From an uncultured Pseudomonadota bacterium (GTDB taxonomy: Bacteria; SAR324; NAC60-12): a stretch of 18,795 nt of DNA. The stretch spans positions 1 through 18,795 of the forward strand of contig CAJXNF010000016.1 of assembly GCA_913056375.1 (NCBI GenBank). Reading direction: 5' to 3'. Positions 15,100 through 18,795 of this stretch are shown in pieces. A program made the translations under genes and the position numbers. The notes under the pieces were generated by a model. That model did not search any database. It was not told the origin of the DNA and was given only the letters and a program-made list of their open reading frames with translations. The first letter of the stretch is position 1. Each line of letters begins with the position of its first letter.

Positions 15100-16470
15100 A
15101 TGTCCCAGATCGCCTGTATTGGAGCCGGCTACGTCGGTGGCCCAACAATGGCCGTGTTGGCACTCCACTGTCCAGAGCATAATTTTACAGTTGTAGACAT
15201 CAATGAAGAGCGAATCCAGCGCTGGTCTTCTGACAATCTCCCAATCTATGAGCCTGGTCTGCTAGAGGTCGTGCAGCAAGCAAGAGGTCGTAACCTCTTC
15301 TTTTCCAATGATATTCCCGCAGCTATTCAACAAGCCGATATTATCTTTGTTGCCGTGAACACTCCAACCAAGGCGTTTGGTGAAGGAGCTGGAAAAGCTG
15401 CTGATTTACAATACTGGGAAAAGACTGCGCGGGATATTCTGACACATGCCCGACAACCTGAGGTGATTGTTGTTGAGAAGAGTACACTGCCGGTTCGTAC
15501 TGCGGAGGCAATGTCACGGATTCTATCTTCAGGTTCTAGCCACAGCCGGTTCTCAGTCGTATCCAACCCAGAATTCCTGGCAGAAGGCACCGCAATCCCA
15601 GACCTACAGGAACCAGATCGAGTTCTGGTTGGTGGAGAAGAGAATGAATTCGGTCGTCGTGCAGCCCGAACGATTGCTGACCTTTATGGTCACTGGGTCG
15701 CGGAAGATCGAATACTGCTCACCAATGTCTGGAGCAGCGAACTCTCCAAGTTGGTGGCCAACGCGATGCTGGCACAGCGAATTTCTTCGATCAACAGCAT
15801 TTCCGCCCTCTGCGAGAGAACTCAGGCCAACATAGGTGAAATCAGCCGTGCCATTGGGATGGATCGGAGAATTGGACCTCATTTTCTGCAGGCGAGTATT
15901 GGCTTTGGTGGTTCTTGTTTCCGTAAAGACATCTTGCATCTGTCTTACCTCTGCGAATACTACGGATTACCTGAAGTTGCTGATTACTGGGCCAGCGTAG
16001 TGCGGATCAACGAGTTCCAGACAGATCGTTTCTTCCAGAATATCCTCAAGCAGCAGTTCAACACCTTGGCAGGAAAGAAAATCACCCTGTTTGGCTTTGC
16101 CTTCAAGCCGGATACTGGAGACACACGTGATTCTCCAGCCATTCCACTCTGTCGCAAGCTACTGAGTGAACATGCCCAAGTACGGGTGCATGATCCCAGG
16201 GCTCGGGAAGAAACCGAGCATGACCTGGCTTCCATGGAAGGAGACATCGCTTTTGTTGAAGATCCGTATGAGGCTGCTTATGGAGCCCATGCTGTTGCGC
16301 TAGTGACACAATGGCAGCAATATCGTGATCTCGACTATGGACGCATTTTAGAGAATATGATGCGGCCTGCTTACCTGTTTGATGGCCGAAACCATCTCGA
16401 CCATCAATCTCTCTTCAATCTGGGTTACAACGTCTTCCCGCTGGGGAGTGCCCCCCTAACTCACCTTTAA
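15100..16470 (+). CDS. ugd: UDP-glucose 6-dehydrogenase, animal-type
   Basis: 456 residues from the ATG at 15100. It oxidises UDP-glucose to UDP-glucuronate with NAD, for capsule, exopolysaccharide or lipopolysaccharide sugars. The Rossmann motif is IACIGAGYVGGPTMAVLA, followed by LPIYEPGLLEVV, VNTPTK and EKSTLPVR. The active-site set is present: E158 in NPEFLAEGTA, K217 and N221 in SSELSKLVANA, and C273 with D277 in GFGGSCFRKD. These sit three residues before the human UGDH positions E161, K220, N224, C276 and D280. LAQRISSINSISALCE, WSSELSKL, FKPDTGDTRDS and DPYEA...GAHAV also match the metazoan protein closely. Bacterial Ugd/TuaD types differ in these blocks. The start is 94 bp after gpmI. 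Function is secure; the close eukaryote-type affinity is by eye. Confidence 0.95.
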   Translation: MSQIACIGAGYVGGPTMAVLALHCPEHNFTVVDINEERIQRWSSDNLPIYEPGLLEVVQQARGRNLFFSNDIPAAIQQADIIFVAVNTPTKAFGEGAGKAADLQYWEKTARDILTHARQPEVIVVEKSTLPVRTAEAMSRILSSGSSHSRFSVVSNPEFLAEGTAIPDLQEPDRVLVGGEENEFGRRAARTIADLYGHWVAEDRILLTNVWSSELSKLVANAMLAQRISSINSISALCERTQANIGEISRAIGMDRRIGPHFLQASIGFGGSCFRKDILHLSYLCEYYGLPEVADYWASVVRINEFQTDRFFQNILKQQFNTLAGKKITLFGFAFKPDTGDTRDSPAIPLCRKLLSEHAQVRVHDPRAREETEHDLASMEGDIAFVEDPYEAAYGAHAVALVTQWQQYRDLDYGRILENMMRPAYLFDGRNHLDHQSLFNLGYNVFPLGSAPLTHL

Positions 16471-16480
16471 CCAATAACCT

Positions 16481-16499
16481 TGGTGGTTAGGAGCCACCA
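16481..16499 (+). terminator. 6-bp stem-loop between ugd and dapD
   Basis: TGGTGG (16481-16486) pairs with CCACCA (16494-16499) around a 7-nt loop, and CCTTTAACC follows. An 11-nt direct repeat, CACCTTTAACC, occurs at 16462-16472 and again at 16498-16508, flanking the hairpin. There is no strong U-run, so it is a weak terminator or processing signal at best. Confidence 0.35.
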
Positions 16500-16510
16500 C
16501 CTTTAACCTG

Positions 16511-16515
16511 AGGGG
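16511..16515 (+). promoter_or_regulatory. Ribosome-binding site of dapD
   Basis: AGGGG lies 5 nt upstream of the dapD ATG at 16521. It is one of the few strong Shine-Dalgarno sites in the window. Confidence 0.6.
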
Positions 16516-16520
16516 AATCC

Positions 16521-17651
16521 ATGAGTAGCTTTGAGGCCAACCTGAAGACGATGCCCTTTGCAGAACAAACAATCCTGCTCCGCGTCTTTAACTCCAAAGA
16601 CGAGTTGATGGCGATTTTGCCCAATTTTCCAGCCAAGCAGGGGACCTTGCGTGTATTCTCACACGTAGCCAGTACCACGGGGCAAATTGGACGGGACGAA
16701 GCCAACGAAGCGCTCCGTGTCTTTGGAGAGTACACTGAGCGTGCACAACAAAATCCCGGTCTGCATCCAAAGCTGGACCTCCTCCTCAATCTTCGTGATG
16801 GAGACTTTCTGAGAATTGAGAGAATCGAAAGCTCATATGCTAATCTGCTAGCCAATATCCATGACCGCAAGGCGAGCGCAGCAGAATCAGAGGCTTTCAT
16901 CGAATTGCTTAATCAAGGGAAAGTGAGAGCAGCTGAAAAGGTAAGGGATGAATGGGAACCCCAAACCTACGTGATTGATGGAGTTCTGAATTACTTCGGC
17001 ACCCATGGAAATCAGCGGATGGAATCCAGCTACTGGGACAAAGTTCCTTTGAAGTATTCCAACTACACGGATCAAGACTTCGAAGCTAGCGGTGTTCGCT
17101 ATGCGCCTGGTAGTATCGTGAGAAATGGAGCCTATATCGGCCCACAAACCGTAATTATGAATCAGGCTTTCATCAACATCGGTGCCTATATTGCGGGAGG
17201 TGGGGTGATGATTGATGGTGGTAGTAGAATCGCTTCCTGTGCTCAGATTGGTCGAGGGGTTAAATTCGGTGCAGGTTCCGGAATAGAAGGCATCCTCGAA
17301 CCTGCAGGCCGTCTGGCCTCGATTGTCGAAGATAACGTCAAGATCGGAGCGATGTGTGAGGTAGCAGGGGTGATTGGAGAAGGTGCGGTCGTTGCCAGCG
17401 GGGTCGTGATGGCTTCCGGTAAGAAAATTATTGACGAGGAGACAGGAGACGTGGTCCCTCCACTTGAGTGCCGTGTGGGTAGTGAAACGTTTCTACTTCC
17501 TGTTATTCCGCCATACCGTCTTGCAGTCGGAGGTTCTCTATTGAGTTCCAAGGGACGCATTGCGACGGATGCGGTCATCCTGAAACCAGGAGATCTGAGA
17601 GAGTCGGCAACCCTAAAGCATTTCCGTAAACAAGGTATTCTTTATAGCTGA
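16521..17651 (+). CDS. dapD: 2,3,4,5-tetrahydropyridine-2,6-dicarboxylate N-succinyltransferase, long form
   Basis: 376 residues, longer than the 274-residue E. coli enzyme and somewhat longer than the 340-residue Pseudomonas type. It adds succinyl from succinyl-CoA in the succinylase branch of diaminopimelate and lysine synthesis. An alpha/beta N-terminal region spans about 1-190. The left-handed beta helix then begins: GSIVRNGAYIGPQTVIM, AFINIGAYI, SCAQIGRGVKFGAGSGI, EGILEPAGRLASIVEDNVKI. The lysine-rich C-terminus ends SATLKHFRKQGILYS. The hexapeptide block matches DapD rather than the acetyl-type DapH. It is preceded by an AGGGG site and followed by a strong hairpin, so it is the last gene of the run. 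Confidence 0.9.
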   Translation: MSSFEANLKTMPFAEQTILLRVFNSKDELMAILPNFPAKQGTLRVFSHVASTTGQIGRDEANEALRVFGEYTERAQQNPGLHPKLDLLLNLRDGDFLRIERIESSYANLLANIHDRKASAAESEAFIELLNQGKVRAAEKVRDEWEPQTYVIDGVLNYFGTHGNQRMESSYWDKVPLKYSNYTDQDFEASGVRYAPGSIVRNGAYIGPQTVIMNQAFINIGAYIAGGGVMIDGGSRIASCAQIGRGVKFGAGSGIEGILEPAGRLASIVEDNVKIGAMCEVAGVIGEGAVVASGVVMASGKKIIDEETGDVVPPLECRVGSETFLLPVIPPYRLAVGGSLLSSKGRIATDAVILKPGDLRESATLKHFRKQGILYS

Positions 17652-17665
17652 TTACCAACCCTACA

Positions 17666-17695
17666 AAGTCCGTGCACTGTGCTGCGCACGGACTT
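17666..17695. terminator. Perfect 10-bp hairpin between convergent dapD and lipoprotein genes
   Basis: AAGTCCGTGC (17666-17675) pairs fully with GCACGGACTT (17686-17695) around a 10-nt loop. It lies 14 bp after the dapD stop and 4 bp from the stop of the minus-strand gene, so it can serve both directions. The tails are only mildly pyrimidine-rich (CCTCTCATT on the plus strand). Confidence 0.75.
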
Positions 17696-17699
17696 CCTC

Positions 17700-18011
17700 T
17701 CATTGTGCAGCAACTGCCTTGCTGTCACGTAGCTCTTCTACGATTGTTCGATCGATCGGTACCTGAACATATCCAGTTTCTTCACTCCAGAAGTAATAAT
17801 AACCGGTTGGCGTTCCATCCTCTTTCTCGCCACTGGTAATCTTACCATCCTTGATTGTCCAAGACTTAACGACTTGTCCTTCATCGACGTAGCTAACCTT
17901 GTAGTCTTTTCCTAGAACATTATCGGCGCTTCTAAAAAACTGGTTGCGAGCTTCTTCCGTACAACCCGCGAGAGCTAAGGCCATGAGGAACAGACCTGTC
18001 AAAATTCTCAT
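17700..18011 (-). CDS. Small lipoprotein of unknown function
   Basis: 103 residues. The N-terminus MRILTGLFLMALALAGC is a lipoprotein signal peptide with lipobox LAGC, so mature Cys17 should be lipidated. The following Thr-Glu suggests outer-membrane or periplasm-facing retention rather than an Asp+2 inner-membrane signal. The mature part is acidic and rich in Gly, Tyr and Glu (KDYKVSYVDEGQVVKSW, GTPTGYYYFWSEETGYVQVP). These look like short beta strands. I do not recognise the family. GAGA on the minus strand lies 6 nt before the ATG. It could be transcribed independently of the antiporter gene, from which it is separated by 144 bp containing hairpins. Confidence 0.75.
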   Translation of the reverse strand: MRILTGLFLMALALAGCTEEARNQFFRSADNVLGKDYKVSYVDEGQVVKSWTIKDGKITSGEKEDGTPTGYYYFWSEETGYVQVPIDRTIVEELRDSKAVAAQ

Positions 18012-18062
18012 GTGTCATCTCAGTGAGAGTGAATAAATTGTGAAAGGAAAGTATGGAACAAA

Positions 18063-18076
18063 CTAGCGAAAGCTAG
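18063..18076. other. GAAA-tetraloop hairpin
   Basis: CTAGC (18063-18067) and GCTAG (18072-18076) pair around the loop GAAA, a stable GNRA tetraloop on the plus strand. It lies in the upstream region of the lipoprotein gene. Its role is unknown and it may be chance. Confidence 0.3.
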
Positions 18077-18106
18077 CAGGGAGCGCAAGTGAATCTGGTG
18101 AAGACA

Positions 18107-18138
18107 GCAGATCCTGCCACTGGGAGTGGAGGATCTGC
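18107..18138 (-). terminator. Strong two-part stem-loop after the antiporter gene
   Basis: GCAGATCCT (18107-18115) pairs with AGGATCTGC (18130-18138). Inside it, CCACT (18117-18121) pairs with AGTGG (18125-18129) around GGG, leaving one bulged G. That makes 14 paired bases, 17 bp past the minus-strand antiporter stop. The minus-strand tail TGTCTTCACC is only partly T-rich, so this is a probable terminator or 3' stabiliser. Confidence 0.65.
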
Positions 18139-18155
18139 CAAAAAGAAGGAAGGAA

Positions 18156-18795
18156 TCAGCCGAGCAGGTAGTAGAAGCCCATGTAGCTCACACCCATAAT
18201 CACGGTAGGAATGGCTGCGCCCATGGCCAGATTAGCTGGATTCACACCACCAGGGAAGTAGCGGGACAGGATAGATTGCCCTGCAGGGTTCGGAGCGTTG
18301 GCGATGACAGTCAAACCACCACCGGTTACAGCACCCGCAACAACTGCGTACTTCTGGCCATCGGTAAAGCCAGGTACCAGCGTACTCAGATAGGTGATCG
18401 CTGCATTGTCATTGAACGCTGTCAGGATGGTTGCTCCAATCATCAACGGCAACTCACTCAAGCTTTGCAGCACTGGTGCAATCCACCAAGCCTGAACCCC
18501 ACCGTGGGTTACCAGACCAGCCAGGAAGAAACCGACCAACAATGGCCCCTTGATCTCCAGTTTGTTCTGGTAGGCTTTGGACGCCATGGTAAAGCCGATG
18601 AAGAAGAGGAAGCCACCAATGAACAGTGGTGGATAGTGTGCATTGAAGACAGTCCAGGCCATGAAGAGCAGGTGAGTGACTGTGACCCAACCTGGAATCG
18701 GATCTTCACGGTCTTCCCACTTGACAGGAGCATTGGCATCAGCATTTTCACCAGAGTCAGCCTTCTTGAGGTTGGCAAATTCATTCTTGAAGGCG
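18156..18795 (-). CDS. Putative Na+/H+ antiporter, C-terminal part (5' end beyond the window)
   Basis: The frame is open from the right edge to the stop at 18156-18158, giving 213 codons without an upstream stop, so an internal Met near 18662 is not the true start. The visible part begins with a charged loop (AFKNEFANLKKADSGENADA, then PVKWEDREDP). Four or more hydrophobic segments follow: VTVTHLLFMAWTVF, FIGGFLFFIGFTMA, LLVGFFLAGLVTHGG and others. The conserved block FNDNAAITYLSTLVPG and VIANAPNPAGQSIL resembles the putative Na+/H+ antiporter family PF07399. The protein ends IPTVIMGVSYMGFYYLLG. It would exchange sodium and protons across the inner membrane, which fits a marine host, though the substrate is inferred. 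A strong hairpin follows the stop. Confidence 0.8.
   Translation of the reverse strand, partial: AFKNEFANLKKADSGENADANAPVKWEDREDPIPGWVTVTHLLFMAWTVFNAHYPPLFIGGFLFFIGFTMASKAYQNKLEIKGPLLVGFFLAGLVTHGGVQAWWIAPVLQSLSELPLMIGATILTAFNDNAAITYLSTLVPGFTDGQKYAVVAGAVTGGGLTVIANAPNPAGQSILSRYFPGGVNPANLAMGAAIPTVIMGVSYMGFYYLLG

Noticed and set aside
1..18795. CRISPR array, tRNA, rRNA, insertion sequence or phage genes
   Set aside because: No regularly spaced repeats, cloverleaf sequences, transposase motifs or phage proteins were found on reading both strands.

Overview
The window looks like a piece of a Gram-negative, probably marine proteobacterial genome. The gene set (SecDF, trigger factor with ClpP/ClpX, a diaminopimelate-pathway DapD, signal-peptide and lipoprotein-bearing exported proteins) fits a deltaproteobacterium-like or SAR324-like bacterium. 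That placement is an inference from protein style and cannot be proved from this sequence alone. Genes are tightly packed, often without a clear Shine-Dalgarno site. No tRNA, rRNA, CRISPR array, insertion sequence or origin was seen.

Positions 1 to about 855 do not fit the rest. They hold the first 43 codons of a Bacteroidota-style Rho (minus strand, running off the left edge), a hybrid minus-strand ORF whose start resembles the N-terminus of an MFS transporter, and a divergent cyclic-nucleotide-binding (CNB) domain. The CNB domain runs in frame into a SecD that lacks its first membrane segment and its D-x-x-G-G motif. I read this end as probably chimeric (for example an amplification or assembly join), with likely junctions near 345 and 855. 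If the CNB-SecD join is real it would be a novel architecture, so it is flagged for checking.

From about 856 the layout is coherent. (i) secD-secF-tyrA (856-4064, plus): protein export and tyrosine synthesis, the last two genes overlapping at ATGA. (ii) tig-clpP-clpX-adenosine-kinase-like-U32 (4223-9750, plus): nascent-chain folding and protein degradation, followed by nucleoside salvage and a U32 protein likely involved in tRNA hydroxylation. A perfect 8-bp hairpin lies between clpP and clpX. (iii) A convergent minus pair, acylphosphatase and a secreted thermonuclease-like protein (9753-10925). (iv) A divergent intergenic region of about 310 bp with an 11-nt palindrome, then a plus run (11235-17651): a three-domain periplasmic prolyl isomerase (cyclophilin plus two parvulin-like domains), a CinA/MoaB-like protein, a long eukaryote-like phosphoglycerate mutase (gpmI), an animal-type UDP-glucose dehydrogenase and DapD. 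This run ends at a 10-bp hairpin shared with the opposing gene. (v) A minus-strand small lipoprotein and the C-terminal part of a putative Na+/H+ antiporter that runs off the right edge.

The most interesting biology on the trusted part is the cyclophilin-parvulin-parvulin isomerase and the adjacent gpmI and ugd genes, both with eukaryote-like sequence character. The most important caution is the left-end chimera.
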